Assembly: GCA_020725025.1 (NCBI GenBank)
Contig: DYFV01000001.1
Span: 1 to 64,000 of the forward strand
Length of the DNA stretch: 64,000 bases
Origin: Azoarcus sp.
GTDB lineage: Bacteria; Pseudomonadota; Gammaproteobacteria; Burkholderiales; Rhodocyclaceae
Direction of reading: 5' to 3'
Position numbers and translations under genes: made by a program. The notes beneath the pieces are model-generated. The model had not been told where the DNA came from, ran no database searches, and was given only the letters and a program-made list of their open reading frames with translations. Positions 33,555-43,745 of the stretch are shown here, piece after piece (within the stretch, counting starts at the first letter, position 1; every line of letters starts with the position of its first letter).

Positions 33555-34418
33555 ATGCGTTCCGATTTCCCGATTCCCGTGGTGGCCATAGGCCCGGGCT
33601 CGCAGGCCCTGCCCGAGGACGAGGCGCCCGACTGTCCCGCCCTGCCGCAGGGCATGCACACCTACGCCCCGCCGCCCCTGCCCGAGGCGGCCGACCCGGC
33701 GGCGCGCGAGGAGGCGCTCGGCCTCTTGCGCGGCCTGCGGGCGGCGATGCAGGGCATCGCCTTCGGCAGCCCGGACTACCCGGTGATCGAGCTCGGCGAG
33801 CTTTCGGCCGGCGCGCGGGCGCTGGTGAACGACGCGCTCGGCCAGGGCGAGGTGAGCGCCGTGGTCGAGGGCGAGCCGTCCCTGCGCATCCAGGAGTCGG
33901 TGTTCGCCGGCGTTTGGCGCGTGCAGGCGCTCGACGCCGCGGGCCGCGTGCGTGCCGACCGCATCGAGGCCTGCCCGATCCCCGCCGCCATCGCCCGGCG
34001 CGCGGCGGCGCACGGACGAGTCATCCTCGACATCCCGGAGCCGCCGGCCGGCGTGATGAACGCCCAGGCCCTGCTCGCCGAGCTGCGCGACGTCGCCGCG
34101 CGCTACAGGGCGGGCGACGCGGCCCACGTCATGAACCTCACCCTGCTGCCCCTCGTCCCGGCCGACCTCGCGCACCTGATGCGGACCCTCGGCAGCGGGT
34201 GTGTGGTCGTGCTGGCCCGCGGCTACGGCAACTGCCGCATCACGAGCACCTCCCTCGCCGACACCTGGTGGGTGCAGTATTACAACAGCAACGACAGCCT
34301 GATCCTCAACACCATCGAGGTCGCCGCGGTGCCGGAGGTGGCGTGCGCGTCGGCCGAGGACTACGCCGACAGCATCGAGCGGATGGGCGAGTGGATCGAG
34401 GCCCTGGCGGCTGCATAG
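33555..34418 (+). CDS. hupH: HupH/HyaF family hydrogenase accessory protein
   Basis: The 287-aa protein matches HupH/HyaF/HoxQ. Recognisable parts are LPQGMHTYAPPPLPE, the ESVFAGVWRVQ strand, VMNLTLLPL and the C-terminal GNCRITSTSLADTWWVQYYNS block. With HupG it assists small-subunit maturation and is linked to cluster assembly in O2-tolerant enzymes. The ATG at 33555 is used rather than a GTG nine bases earlier. Confidence 0.9.
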   Translation: MRSDFPIPVVAIGPGSQALPEDEAPDCPALPQGMHTYAPPPLPEAADPAAREEALGLLRGLRAAMQGIAFGSPDYPVIELGELSAGARALVNDALGQGEVSAVVEGEPSLRIQESVFAGVWRVQALDAAGRVRADRIEACPIPAAIARRAAAHGRVILDIPEPPAGVMNAQALLAELRDVAARYRAGDAAHVMNLTLLPLVPADLAHLMRTLGSGCVVVLARGYGNCRITSTSLADTWWVQYYNSNDSLILNTIEVAAVPEVACASAEDYADSIERMGEWIEALAAA

Positions 34419-34433
34419 TCTAGGAGTCCGGCC

Positions 34434-34646
34434 ATGTTCGAAGGCAGCTTCCTGGGAGACCCCTCCCGCATCGAGGCGGATGCGCGGCTCGAGTGCGGCA
34501 TCTGCTGGTGGGTGTACGATCCCGCCGTGGGCGATCCCGCGTCGCAGATTCCGCCCGGCACGCCGTTCGCGGCCCTGCCGGCGCACTGGACCTGTCCGGA
34601 ATGCGATGCGCCGCCCCACAAGTTCATGGTGTGCGGGGACCGTTAA
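34434..34646 (+). CDS. hupI: Rubredoxin HupI/HoxR
   Basis: The 70-aa protein has two rubredoxin knuckles, CGICWWVYDP and CPECDAPP, which bind one Fe(Cys)4. A rubredoxin is characteristic of hup clusters of O2-tolerant hydrogenases (HoxR), where it helps form or protect the proximal [4Fe-3S] cluster in the presence of O2. It lies 15 bp after hupH and 3 bp before hupJ. Confidence 0.93.
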   Translation: MFEGSFLGDPSRIEADARLECGICWWVYDPAVGDPASQIPPGTPFAALPAHWTCPECDAPPHKFMVCGDR

Positions 34647-34649
34647 ACA

Positions 34650-35198
34650 ATGCCCGAGGACAGGCGAGCGGATCCGATGCGGGACAACGCCGAGGCGCTT
34701 CCGGACGAAGGCCATCATCGCAATCCGCGCTCGCGGGTGGAGGCGGCGTTCCGGCGCATCGCCGGCACACGCATGGCCGACGTGCCGCTGTGCAACCCGG
34801 CGCTCGTCGTCGAGGCGGTGGGTTTCCGCCGCTGGCAAGACGAATGGCTGGGGGTCCTGATCACCCCGTGGGCCCTGAACCTCATGCTGCTGCCGGGCGG
34901 TGGAGGAGGGTTTCGGGCGATCTGGCCGGGCGACTCCCAATGGTGGCAGTTTCCGTCCGGCGCCTACGAATTCCTGGGGAACCGGGAGCCGGGGCTCGGG
35001 CCTTACCAGGTGTGCTCGCTGTTCTCGCCGGTGCTGGAATTCGCCGACCAGGAGGCCGCCCGGGCCACGGCGCTGGCGGCGCTTGCGGCGCTGCTCGAGC
35101 CGGCGCCGGTGAGCGCGCCCGATGACGCAAGCTCGTCCCAGGCGCCGCTCACCCGGCGCGGCTTTCTGCGCAACCTCCTGCCGGGGGCGCGCGAATGA
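34650..35198 (+). CDS. hupJ: HupJ/HybE family hydrogenase assembly protein
   Basis: The 182-aa protein shares the HybE core (CNPALVVEAVGFRRWQDEW, LGVLITPWALNLMLLPGG, FPSGAYEFLGN, YQVCSLFSPV) with the protein at 23658. Its C-terminus reads TRRGFLRNLLPG, again like a twin-arginine motif in an unexpected place. It probably works on HupS/HupL as HybE works on HybO/HybC. Confidence 0.88.
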   Translation: MPEDRRADPMRDNAEALPDEGHHRNPRSRVEAAFRRIAGTRMADVPLCNPALVVEAVGFRRWQDEWLGVLITPWALNLMLLPGGGGGFRAIWPGDSQWWQFPSGAYEFLGNREPGLGPYQVCSLFSPVLEFADQEAARATALAALAALLEPAPVSAPDDASSSQAPLTRRGFLRNLLPGARE

Positions 35199-35223
35199 GA
35201 GTCGGCGTGTTCGAGGTGGCGCG

Positions 35224-36348
35224 ATGAACGCCGGCGGAGCGCTGCATCTGACGGGCCGCTGGGACGGCCGGCGCGTCTCGGCGGTGGCGGTCGCCAACGC
35301 GCGCCCGCTCGCCGCCCGAGTCCTGGGCGGGCGTCCGGTGACGCAAGTGCTGCAGCTCGTGCCTTCGCTCTTCAGCCTGTGCTCGCGAGCCCAGGGCCTG
35401 GCAGCGCGGGCGGCCTGTGCCGCGGCGGGGGCGCCCGGCGTGGCGCGTGCCGAGGCCTGGGCCGAGGAGCGCGCCATCGCCACCGAGGCGGCCCAGGAGC
35501 ACCTGTGGCGGCTCATGCTCGATTGGCCGGCGCTTTTCGGCCACGAACCGCGCCGCGAGCGCTTTGCCATGCTGCACCGGCGGCTCGCCGCGGCCCACGA
35601 CGCGCACGCCGCCCACGAGATGGGGGGCGAGCTCCTCGACCTGGTGGCGGTGGAGCTCCTGTGCGGCATCTTCCAGTCGATGCGCGAGCCGCGTTCGCTC
35701 GCCGAGCTGGTCGAGCGCGCGCGGCGCGGCGGCAACATCGGCGCAGCGCTCGCCGACCTGGTCGAGATGGGGCCATGTGCGCCGGAGGGCGAGCCGGTGC
35801 CGCTGCTGCCGGCGCTGCCGGCCGGCGCCTGGGCCCACGAGCTTGCCGGCGTGCCTGCGCAGGAGTTCTGTGCCGCACCGACCTTCGCCGGGCGGGCACA
35901 CGAGACCGGCGTGCTCGCCCGCCACGCGGATGCGCTCCTGGTGCGGGTGCTGCTCGAACGGGGTCATCGGACTGCCGCGCGGCTCTTCGCCCGCGTCGTC
36001 GATCTCGCCGACTGCGCGAGCCGGCTGCGCCACCCGCTGGCGAGCGACATGCCGCCCCTGCTGGATGCGGCATCGCTCGGCAAGGGTGCGGGGCTCGCCT
36101 GCGTGGAGACGGCCCGCGGGCTGTTGATGCACGCGGTGCGCGTCGAGGACGGGCGGGTGGCGGACTACGCCATCGTGGCGCCCACCGAGTGGAATTTTCA
36201 TCCGCAAGGCGCCTTCGCGCACGAAGGCGCGGGCTGGGAGGCGGCTACGCGCGAGGCGGCGCTCCTGCGGCTGCGGGCGTTGGCGCTGGCGCTGGATCCC
36301 TGCGTGGACTTCGACGTGACGCTCGAGGAGGAAACCGTCGATGCATGA
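35224..36348 (+). CDS. hupK: Hydrogenase assembly scaffold HupK/HoxV
   Basis: The 374-aa protein is a shortened relative of the hydrogenase large subunit. LFSLCSRAQGLAAR stands where RxCGxC would be, and DPCVDFDV replaces DPCxxCxxH, so one cysteine of each pair remains. HoxV/HupK is known to hold the Fe(CN)2CO unit before transfer to HupL. The start at 35224 follows hupJ by 25 bp; the end overlaps hypA by 8 bp. Confidence 0.9.
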   Translation: MNAGGALHLTGRWDGRRVSAVAVANARPLAARVLGGRPVTQVLQLVPSLFSLCSRAQGLAARAACAAAGAPGVARAEAWAEERAIATEAAQEHLWRLMLDWPALFGHEPRRERFAMLHRRLAAAHDAHAAHEMGGELLDLVAVELLCGIFQSMREPRSLAELVERARRGGNIGAALADLVEMGPCAPEGEPVPLLPALPAGAWAHELAGVPAQEFCAAPTFAGRAHETGVLARHADALLVRVLLERGHRTAARLFARVVDLADCASRLRHPLASDMPPLLDAASLGKGAGLACVETARGLLMHAVRVEDGRVADYAIVAPTEWNFHPQGAFAHEGAGWEAATREAALLRLRALALALDPCVDFDVTLEEETVDA

Positions 36349-36682
36349 GATGTCGCTCGCCGAGGGCGTACGGGGCATCGTGGAGGACGCGGCGCGCGCG
36401 CAGGGCTTCGGTCGGGTGCGCACCGTGGTGCTGGAGATCGGGGAACTCTCCTCGGTGGAGGTGGAGGCGTTGCGTTTCTGCCTGGAGGCGGTGCTCGCCG
36501 ACACTGTGGCCGAGGGGGCGCGCATCGAGGTCGAGGAGGTGCCGGGAATCGGCTGGTGCATGATCTGCGCCAAGGAAGTGGCGGTGCACCGACTGTATGA
36601 TCCCTGTCCGCACTGTGGTGGCTACCAGGTGCAGCCCACCGGCGGCACCGAGATGCGCGTGAAGGAACTCGAGGTCGATTGA
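36341..36682 (+). CDS. hypA: Nickel metallochaperone HypA
   Basis: The 113-aa protein starts MHEMSLAEG, whose His2 binds nickel. It has a zinc site made of CMIC and CPHC in the C-terminal half. With HypB it inserts nickel into the large subunits. Overlap with hupK couples the hup and hyp parts of the operon. Confidence 0.95.
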   Translation: MHEMSLAEGVRGIVEDAARAQGFGRVRTVVLEIGELSSVEVEALRFCLEAVLADTVAEGARIEVEEVPGIGWCMICAKEVAVHRLYDPCPHCGGYQVQPTGGTEMRVKELEVD

Positions 36683-36703
36683 CCCGGGAAGAGGAGCGGA
36701 ACG

Positions 36704-37612
36704 ATGTGCACGGTTTGCGGTTGCGGCGGTGGTGAGGCGACGATAGGCGGGATGCGCCGGCAGCAGGCGGCGCGCCCGGCGGCGGGCGAGACGCGGGGCT
36801 GGAAGCCGGCGGACCACGCCCACGGCCATCACCACCACCACGAGCACCACGACGAGGCGGCGCATGCGCCGACCGCGGGCGACGGCCATCTGCACTTCGG
36901 CCACGGCCCGGCCCACGCCCACGCACCCGGCCTGTCCCAGTCGCAGATGGTGAAGATCGAGCGGGACATCCTGGGCAAGAACGACGCCCTCGCCGCTGCG
37001 AACCGCCGGCATCTCGCCGAGCGCGGCATCTTCGCGCTCAACCTCGTCTCCAGCCCCGGCTCGGGCAAGACGACGCTGCTCGTGCGCACCATCCGCGAGC
37101 TCGCCGGACGGGTGCCGGTGGCGGTGATCGAGGGCGACCAGCAGACCGAGTTCGACGCCGAGCGCATCCGCGCCACCGGCGCCCCGGCCCTGCAGATCAA
37201 CACCGGCAAAGGCTGCCACCTCGACGCCGACATGGTGGGGCGGGCGCTGCGCCAGATGCCGCTTGCCGACGACAGCCTGTTGCTCGTCGAGAACGTGGGG
37301 AACCTGGTGTGCCCGGCGGCGTTCGATCTCGGGGAGGCGCACAAGGTGGCGATCCTCTCGGTGACCGAAGGCGAGGACAAGCCCCTCAAGTACCCGGACA
37401 TGTTCGCCGCGGCCGACCTGATGCTGCTGAACAAGGTGGACCTCCTGCCCCATCTCTCCTTCGACGTGGAGCGCGCCATCGACTACGCGCGCCGGGTGAA
37501 TCCCCGCCTGGCGGTGATCCGTACCTCGGCCACCACCGGCGAGGGCTTCGGCGAGTGGCTCGCATGGATCGAGGCGGGTCTCGCCCGCGCGCGCCGGGGA
37601 GCCGCGTCATGA
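36704..37612 (+). CDS. hypB: Hydrogenase nickel-insertion GTPase HypB
   Basis: The 302-aa GTPase has an N-terminal high-affinity nickel motif (MCTVCGCGG), a His-rich nickel store (about 40-80: [15 protein letters not shown], then [13 protein letters not shown]) and the G domain with P-loop [22 protein letters not shown] and NKVDLLPH. The His-rich insert suggests nickel storage as well as delivery. Overlaps hypF by 4 bp. Confidence 0.96.
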   Translation: MCTVCGCGGGEATIGGMRRQQAARPAAGETRGWKPADHAHGHHHHHEHHDEAAHAPTAGDGHLHFGHGPAHAHAPGLSQSQMVKIERDILGKNDALAAANRRHLAERGIFALNLVSSPGSGKTTLLVRTIRELAGRVPVAVIEGDQQTEFDAERIRATGAPALQINTGKGCHLDADMVGRALRQMPLADDSLLLVENVGNLVCPAAFDLGEAHKVAILSVTEGEDKPLKYPDMFAAADLMLLNKVDLLPHLSFDVERAIDYARRVNPRLAVIRTSATTGEGFGEWLAWIEAGLARARRGAAS

Positions 37613-38763
37613 GCGGGCGCACGGTTGTGCAGGGCGAGGCGCCGGCCGGCGTCGAGCTGCGCCAGCCGGTCCCCTTCGCCTGTCGGGCGCCCGCGGTGCT
37701 CGCCTTCGGCGCCTATTTCAAGAACGCGCTGTGCCTCGCCCACGACGGGCAGGCGGTGCTCACCGAGACGGTGGGCGACCTCGACACTCCCGGGGCCTGC
37801 GCGCTGGCGGAGGTCGCGGCCGAGGCGCTGCAGCAGGTCACCGGCTGCCGCCCCCAGGCCATCGCTCACGACCTGCATCCCGATTTCCATTCCAGCCGCC
37901 TCGCGGTGGCGCTCGCCGCCGAGCTGGGCGTGCCTGCGATCCCCGTGCAGCATCATCACGCCCACGTGGCGGCGGTGCTCGCCGAGCACGGCGAGACGCG
38001 GCCGGTGCTGGGGTTCGCGCTCGACGGAGTGGGCCTGGGCACCGACGGCCGCGCCTGGGGCGGCGAGCTGCTGTGGGTGGACGGTCCGCGCTTCGAGCGC
38101 CTGGGGCACCTGCGCGAGCTGCCGCTGCCCGGCGGCGACCGCGCCGCGCGCGAGCCGTGGCGCATGGCGGCCGCCGTGCTGCATCTGGCGGGGCGCGGCG
38201 ACGAGATCGCGGTGCGCTTCAAGCATCAGCCGGCCGCGGCGATGCTCGATGCGCTGCTCGGTCGCGAAGGCCTGTGTCCGCCCACCTCGAGCCTCGGGCG
38301 CTGGTTCGACGCGGCTGCCGGCCTGCTGGGCATCTGCGAGGTGATGCGCTTCGAGGCCGAGGCGGCCATCGCCCTCGAGCGGCTCGCCGCCGAGTACGGC
38401 GCGGTGGCGCCCGAGCCGGACGCCTGGACCATCGATGCCGAGGGCCGGCTCGACCTGCTGCCGCTGGCCCTGCGGCTCGCCGACGAGCCCGACGCGGCGC
38501 GCGGCGCGGCCCGCTTCCACGCCACGCTGGTGGCGGCGCTGGCCGACTGGGTGCGGCGCGCCGCCGCGAAAGCCCCCGCCGAGGGCGGCGTGGTGTTCTC
38601 CGGCGGCTGCTTCCACAACCGCATCCTCGCCACCGGCCTCGGCCGCACGCTGCGCGAGGCGGGCGTCACCGTGCTCGAGACGCGCCACATCTCGCCCGGC
38701 GATGCCGGGCTCGCGCTGGGCCAGGCCTGGGTGGCCGCCCGGCGCATGACCGAAGGAGTCTGA
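37609..38763 (+). CDS. hypF: Short HypF (C-terminal Kae1-like domain only)
   Basis: The 384-aa protein corresponds to the C-terminal half of a usual 750-aa HypF. It has the Kae1-like metal site [15 protein letters not shown], the [13 protein letters not shown] loop and the C-terminal [10 protein letters not shown]. The acylphosphatase, zinc-finger and YrdC-like domains are missing. The start overlaps hypB by 4 bp, so there is no room for them upstream. A short HypF is also known in Ralstonia eutropha (HypF1). It should pass a carbamoyl group to HypE; where the carbamoyl adenylate comes from here is unclear. Confidence 0.88.
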   Translation: MSGRTVVQGEAPAGVELRQPVPFACRAPAVLAFGAYFKNALCLAHDGQAVLTETVGDLDTPGACALAEVAAEALQQVTGCRPQAIAHDLHPDFHSSRLAVALAAELGVPAIPVQHHHAHVAAVLAEHGETRPVLGFALDGVGLGTDGRAWGGELLWVDGPRFERLGHLRELPLPGGDRAAREPWRMAAAVLHLAGRGDEIAVRFKHQPAAAMLDALLGREGLCPPTSSLGRWFDAAAGLLGICEVMRFEAEAAIALERLAAEYGAVAPEPDAWTIDAEGRLDLLPLALRLADEPDAARGAARFHATLVAALADWVRRAAAKAPAEGGVVFSGGCFHNRILATGLGRTLREAGVTVLETRHISPGDAGLALGQAWVAARRMTEGV

Positions 38764-38766
38764 AGC

Positions 38767-39008
38767 ATGTGTCTCGCGATTCCCGCCCGCATCGTCGAAC
38801 TGCTGGAGGGCGACGCCTGCCGGGTGGACCTGGGCGGGGTGCGCAAGGAGGTCTCCCTCGCCCTCGTCGACGACGCGACGGTGGGCGACTACGTGATCGT
38901 GCACGTGGGCTTCGCCCTGTCGAAGCTCGACCCCGAGGAGGCCGAGCGCACCCTGGCGCTCTTCGCCGAAGCCGGCATCGACCTCGCCGCAGCCGCCGAG
39001 AACCCGGC

Positions 39009-39012
<4 letters not shown>
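38767..39012 (+). CDS. hypC: Hydrogenase maturation chaperone HypC
   Basis: The 81-aa protein begins [15 protein letters not shown] with Cys2 and contains the [13 protein letters not shown] strand of HypC. With HypD it forms the platform on which Fe receives CN and CO ligands. It overlaps hypD by 4 bp. Confidence 0.95.
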
Positions 39013-40145
<1,133 letters not shown>

Positions 40146-40162
40146 CGAGGAGGTAAGCCGAC

Positions 40163-40513
40163 GTGCCGCACCGCACCCCCCTGGCCCTCATCGAGCGGGC
40201 CGCCACCGAGATCCTCACCCTCATCGGCGAGATGGAGGAGCACGACTTCTTCGCCACACGCCTCACCCGTGCCGAGGCAGTGAAGCGGCTGGGCCGCATC
40301 GCCGAGGCGGTGGAGGCGCTGCCGCAGACCATCCACGCGGCGCTGCCCGAGATCGACTGGAAGGGCTGGCGCGAGCTGGGCCAGTCCCTCGCGAGCGCGG
40401 CCGCGCCCCAGGCCGCGGTGTGGCACGCCGTGTCCGATCTCACCCCGGCCACCCTGCAATGGTTGCGCGTCTATCGCGACGAACAGCCCCAGCTCTTCGC
40501 CCCTGCCCCATGA
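40163..40513 (+). CDS. HepT/DUF86-like small protein inside the hyp operon
   Basis: The 116-aa helical protein lies between hypD and hypE; its stop overlaps the hypE start (ATGA), so it is part of the operon. LPEIDWKGWRELGQSLA resembles the LPEIPWRxIxGxRN region of DUF86/HepT RNase-toxin-like proteins, but the catalytic RxxxxH motif is not present. No MNT nucleotidyltransferase partner is nearby. A maturation-related role is possible; family assignment is tentative. Confidence 0.55.
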   Translation: MPHRTPLALIERAATEILTLIGEMEEHDFFATRLTRAEAVKRLGRIAEAVEALPQTIHAALPEIDWKGWRELGQSLASAAAPQAAVWHAVSDLTPATLQWLRVYRDEQPQLFAPAP

Positions 40514-41556
40514 AAGCCAACTACGTCCGTCCCCTCGACCTCAAGCGCGGCGCGATCGACCTCGGCCACGGCGCCGGCGGCCGCGCCATGGCGCAGCTCG
40601 TCTCGGAGCTCTTCGCCCGCGCCTTCGCCAACGATTTCCTCGCCCGCGGCGACGATGGCGCGGTGATGCCGGCGCTGGGCCCCGGCGAGCGCCTGGTGAT
40701 GGCGACCGACGCCCACGTGGTGAGCCCGCTCTTCTTCCCCGGCGGCGACATCGGCTGCCTGTCGGTGCACGGCACGGTGAACGACCTCGCGGTGATGGGC
40801 GCCCGCCCGCTCTACCTGGCCGCGAGCTTCATCCTGGAGGAGGGCTTCCCGCTGGCCGAGCTCGCCCGCATCGTGGAGTCCATGGCCGCCGCTTCCCGCG
40901 CGGCCGGGGTGCCGGTGGTCACCGGCGACACCAAGGTGGTGGAGCAGGGCAAGGGCGACGGCGTCTTCATCACCACCACCGGCGTGGGCGCGCTCCCCGC
41001 CGGTCGCGAGGTGGGCGGCGCGAACGCGCGACCCGGCGACGCCATCTTCGTCTCCGGCACCCTGGGCGACCACGGCATGGCCATCATGGCCCAGCGCGAG
41101 TCCCTCGCCTTCGAGTCCGAGATCGTCTCCGACAGCGCGGCGCTGCACGGGCTCGTCGCGGCCCTCTTCGAGGCGGTGCCCGGGATCCACGTGCTGCGCG
41201 ATCCCACCCGCGGCGGGCTCGCCACCACGCTCAACGAGATCGCCGCCCAGTCGGGCGTGGGCATGGAGCTGGAGGAGAGCGCGATTCCCGTCTCGCCCCA
41301 GGTGGACGCGGCCTGCGAGCTCCTGGGCCTCGACCCGCTCTATGTCGCCAACGAGGGCAAGCTCATCGCGATCTGTGCGGACGCGGATGCCGAGCGGCTG
41401 CTGGCCGCCATGCGTGCGCATCCCCTGGGGACGAACGCCGCGCGCATCGGGACGGTCACCGCCGACCCCCATCACTTCGTGCAGATCCGCACCGGCTTCG
41501 GTGGGCGGAGGATGGTCGATTGGCTCTCCGGCGAGCAGTTGCCGCGGATCTGCTGA
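40510..41556 (+). CDS. hypE: Hydrogenase cyanide-ligand enzyme HypE
   Basis: The 348-aa PurM-like ATPase has DLGHGAGGRAM, GDIGCLSVHGTVNDLAVMGA, the VVTGDTKVVE motif and the invariant C-terminal PRIC whose Cys receives the carbamoyl group and is dehydrated to thiocyanate. It supplies both CN ligands. The C-terminus is intact. Confidence 0.96.
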   Translation: MKANYVRPLDLKRGAIDLGHGAGGRAMAQLVSELFARAFANDFLARGDDGAVMPALGPGERLVMATDAHVVSPLFFPGGDIGCLSVHGTVNDLAVMGARPLYLAASFILEEGFPLAELARIVESMAAASRAAGVPVVTGDTKVVEQGKGDGVFITTTGVGALPAGREVGGANARPGDAIFVSGTLGDHGMAIMAQRESLAFESEIVSDSAALHGLVAALFEAVPGIHVLRDPTRGGLATTLNEIAAQSGVGMELEESAIPVSPQVDAACELLGLDPLYVANEGKLIAICADADAERLLAAMRAHPLGTNAARIGTVTADPHHFVQIRTGFGGRRMVDWLSGEQLPRIC

Positions 41557-41568
41557 GGGCGGCGCATC

Positions 41569-41997
41569 ATGGTTCCTCTCACCCCGCGCGAGCTCGTGAT
41601 CCACTTCTACCGCGACGTCTGGAACGCGCCGCAGCGCGACGCCCGCACGGCGGCCATCGAGCGCCTGATCGAGGAGGACTTCGTCTTCCGCGGCTCCCTC
41701 GGCTCGGAGCGCCGCGGCCGCGGGGACTTCGCCGCCTACGTGGACCAGGTGCACGCGGCGCTCGCCGATTATCGCTGCGACATCCTGGAGCTGGTGTGCG
41801 AGGGCTCCCGCGCCTTCGCCCGCATGCATTTCTCCGGCGCCCACGTGGGCGAGCTCCTCGGCTACCCGCCCTGCGGACGGCGCGTGGGCTGGGACGGCGC
41901 TGCGCTCTTCGGCTGCCGCGTCGGACGCATCGCCGAGCTGTGGGTGCTGGGCGACCTGGACGGGCTGCGCGCCCAGCTCGCCAAGGGGGGCCGCTGA
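41569..41997 (+). CDS. NTF2/SnoaL-like protein between hypE and hypX
   Basis: The 142-aa protein has the cone-shaped alpha+beta fold signature of SnoaL/NTF2-like proteins: an N-terminal helix with FYRDVWNAPQRD, IERLIEEDFVFRGSLG, a FARMHFSGAHVGELLGYPPCGRRV strand pair and IAELWVLGDLDGLRAQL. It is wedged between hypE (12 bp gap) and hypX (TGATG overlap). Function unknown. Its position suggests a role in CO-ligand synthesis or in binding a small molecule linked to HypX. Confidence 0.75.
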   Translation: MVPLTPRELVIHFYRDVWNAPQRDARTAAIERLIEEDFVFRGSLGSERRGRGDFAAYVDQVHAALADYRCDILELVCEGSRAFARMHFSGAHVGELLGYPPCGRRVGWDGAALFGCRVGRIAELWVLGDLDGLRAQLAKGGR

Positions 41998-43742
41998 TGC
42001 GCATCCTGTTGCTCACCCACAGCTTCAACAGCCTCACCCAGCGCCTGTTCGCCGAGCTCCGGGAGGACGGCCACGAGATCTCGGTGGAGTTCGACATCGC
42101 CGACTCGGTGGCGGAGGAAGCGGTGGCGCTCTTCCAGCCGGACGTGGTCGTGGCGCCCTTCCTCAAGCGTGCGGTGCCCGAGTCGATCTGGACGCGCCAC
42201 CTGGTGCTGATCGTGCATCCAGGCATCGTCGGCGACCGCGGCCCCTCCGCCCTCGACTGGGCGATTCTGGAGGGTGAGCGCGAGTGGGGCGTCACCGTGC
42301 TGCAGGCCGAGGCCGAGATGGACGCCGGTCCCGTGTGGGCTACGTCCACATTCCCGATGCGTGCCGCCACCAAGGCGAGCCTCTACCGCAACGAGGTGAC
42401 CACCGCCGCCCTCGCCGCGGTGCGCGAGGCACTCTCCCGCATCCCGGACTTCCGCGCCGGCCGCTGGGCGCCGCGCCCGCTCGCCGCGATCGCCGGGGCG
42501 CGCGGACGGCTGCGCCCGCTCATGGGCCGGGCCGACCGGGCCATCGACTGGCAGCGCGACGACACCGCCACGGTGCTCGCCAAGATCCGCGCCGCGGACG
42601 GCTTTCCCGGCGTGGCGGACAGCCTCTTCGGGCACGCCTGTCATCTCTTCGACGCGCATCCCGCCCCGGTCGAACCGGGTGCCGCGCCCGGCGAGCCGCT
42701 CGCGCACCGCGACGGCGCGGTGCTGCGCGCCACCGTCGACGGCGCGGTGTGGATCGGCCATGTCCGGCGCGCGGACTCGGCGCATCCCTTCAAGCTCCCC
42801 GCGACCCTTGCCTTCGCCAAGGAGGCCGCGCGGCTTCCCGAGCGAGCGGCCGCGCTCGCGCGCGAGCCGGGCGAGTGGGCCGAGCTCGCCTATCGCGAGA
42901 GCGGCGACGGCGCGGTGGGCTTCCTCGCCTTCGACTTCTACAACGGCGCCATGGCCACCCCCCAGTGCGAGCGCCTCGCCGCCGCCATCCGCCATGCCGC
43001 GAGCCGTCCCACCCGGGTGCTGGTGCTGGAGGGCGGGCGCGACTTCTGGTCGAACGGGATCCATCTCAACGTCATCGAGGCGGCCGGATCGCCCGCCGAC
43101 GAGTCCTGGGCCAACATCAACGCCATGGACGACGTATGCCTCGCGCTCCTCACGCTGACCGACCGGCTGACGGTGGCCGCGCTGCGCGGCAATGCCGGCG
43201 CCGGCGGCTGCTTCCTCGCGCTGGCCGCCGACGAGGTGTGGGCGCGCGACGGCATCGTCCTCAACCCCCATTACAAGAACATGGGCAACCTCTACGGATC
43301 GGAATACTGGAGCTACCTCCTGCCGCGCCGCGTGGGCGACGCCGCGGCGCGCGCCATCATGCAGGACCGCCTGCCGCTGCTCGCCCGTCGCGCCCGTGAC
43401 GAAGGGCTGGTGGACGACTGTTTCGGCGAGGGCCCGGCCGAGTTCGAGGTCCAGGTCGCCGCGCGTGCCGCGCGCCTCGCCGCCGACCCGGCCCTTCCCG
43501 AGCGCATCGCCGCCAAGGCCCGTCGCCGCGCCGAGGACGAGGCGGCCAAGCCCCTCGCCGCGTACCGGGAGGAGGAGCTCGCCTGCATGCGCCGCAACTT
43601 CTACGGCTTCGATCCCAGCTACCACGTGGCGCGCTACCACTTCGTGGTCAAGAGCGCCCAGTCGTGGACCCCGCGCCACCTCGCCCGCCACCGCGACCTC
43701 GGCTGGCGGGTGCCGGCACCCGATGCACCCGTGGAGGCCTGA
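41997..43742 (+). CDS. hypX: HypX/HoxX, CO-ligand synthesis from formyl-tetrahydrofolate
   Basis: The 581-aa protein has an N-terminal formyltransferase-like domain (about 1-290) with the HPGIVGDRGPSALDWAI motif and a C-terminal enoyl-CoA hydratase/isomerase-like domain (about 305-545; LRGNAGAGGCFLALAADEVWA, GSEYWSYLLPRRVG). HypX makes CO for the active-site iron under aerobic conditions. Its presence fits the O2-tolerant HupSL enzyme. It overlaps the NTF2-like gene by one base and precedes hupR by 3 bp. Confidence 0.93.
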   Translation: MRILLLTHSFNSLTQRLFAELREDGHEISVEFDIADSVAEEAVALFQPDVVVAPFLKRAVPESIWTRHLVLIVHPGIVGDRGPSALDWAILEGEREWGVTVLQAEAEMDAGPVWATSTFPMRAATKASLYRNEVTTAALAAVREALSRIPDFRAGRWAPRPLAAIAGARGRLRPLMGRADRAIDWQRDDTATVLAKIRAADGFPGVADSLFGHACHLFDAHPAPVEPGAAPGEPLAHRDGAVLRATVDGAVWIGHVRRADSAHPFKLPATLAFAKEAARLPERAAALAREPGEWAELAYRESGDGAVGFLAFDFYNGAMATPQCERLAAAIRHAASRPTRVLVLEGGRDFWSNGIHLNVIEAAGSPADESWANINAMDDVCLALLTLTDRLTVAALRGNAGAGGCFLALAADEVWARDGIVLNPHYKNMGNLYGSEYWSYLLPRRVGDAAARAIMQDRLPLLARRARDEGLVDDCFGEGPAEFEVQVAARAARLAADPALPERIAAKARRRAEDEAAKPLAAYREEELACMRRNFYGFDPSYHVARYHFVVKSAQSWTPRHLARHRDLGWRVPAPDAPVEA

Positions 43743-43745
43743 GCC

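Noticed and set aside
36780-36930. His-rich stretch taken as a separate metal-binding peptide
   Set aside because: It is the nickel-binding N-terminal region of HypB, in frame with the GTPase domain.
40163-40513. HepT toxin of a HepT/MNT toxin-antitoxin pair
   Set aside because: There is no nucleotidyltransferase partner, the RNase RxxxxH motif is missing, and the gene is embedded and coupled in the hyp operon.
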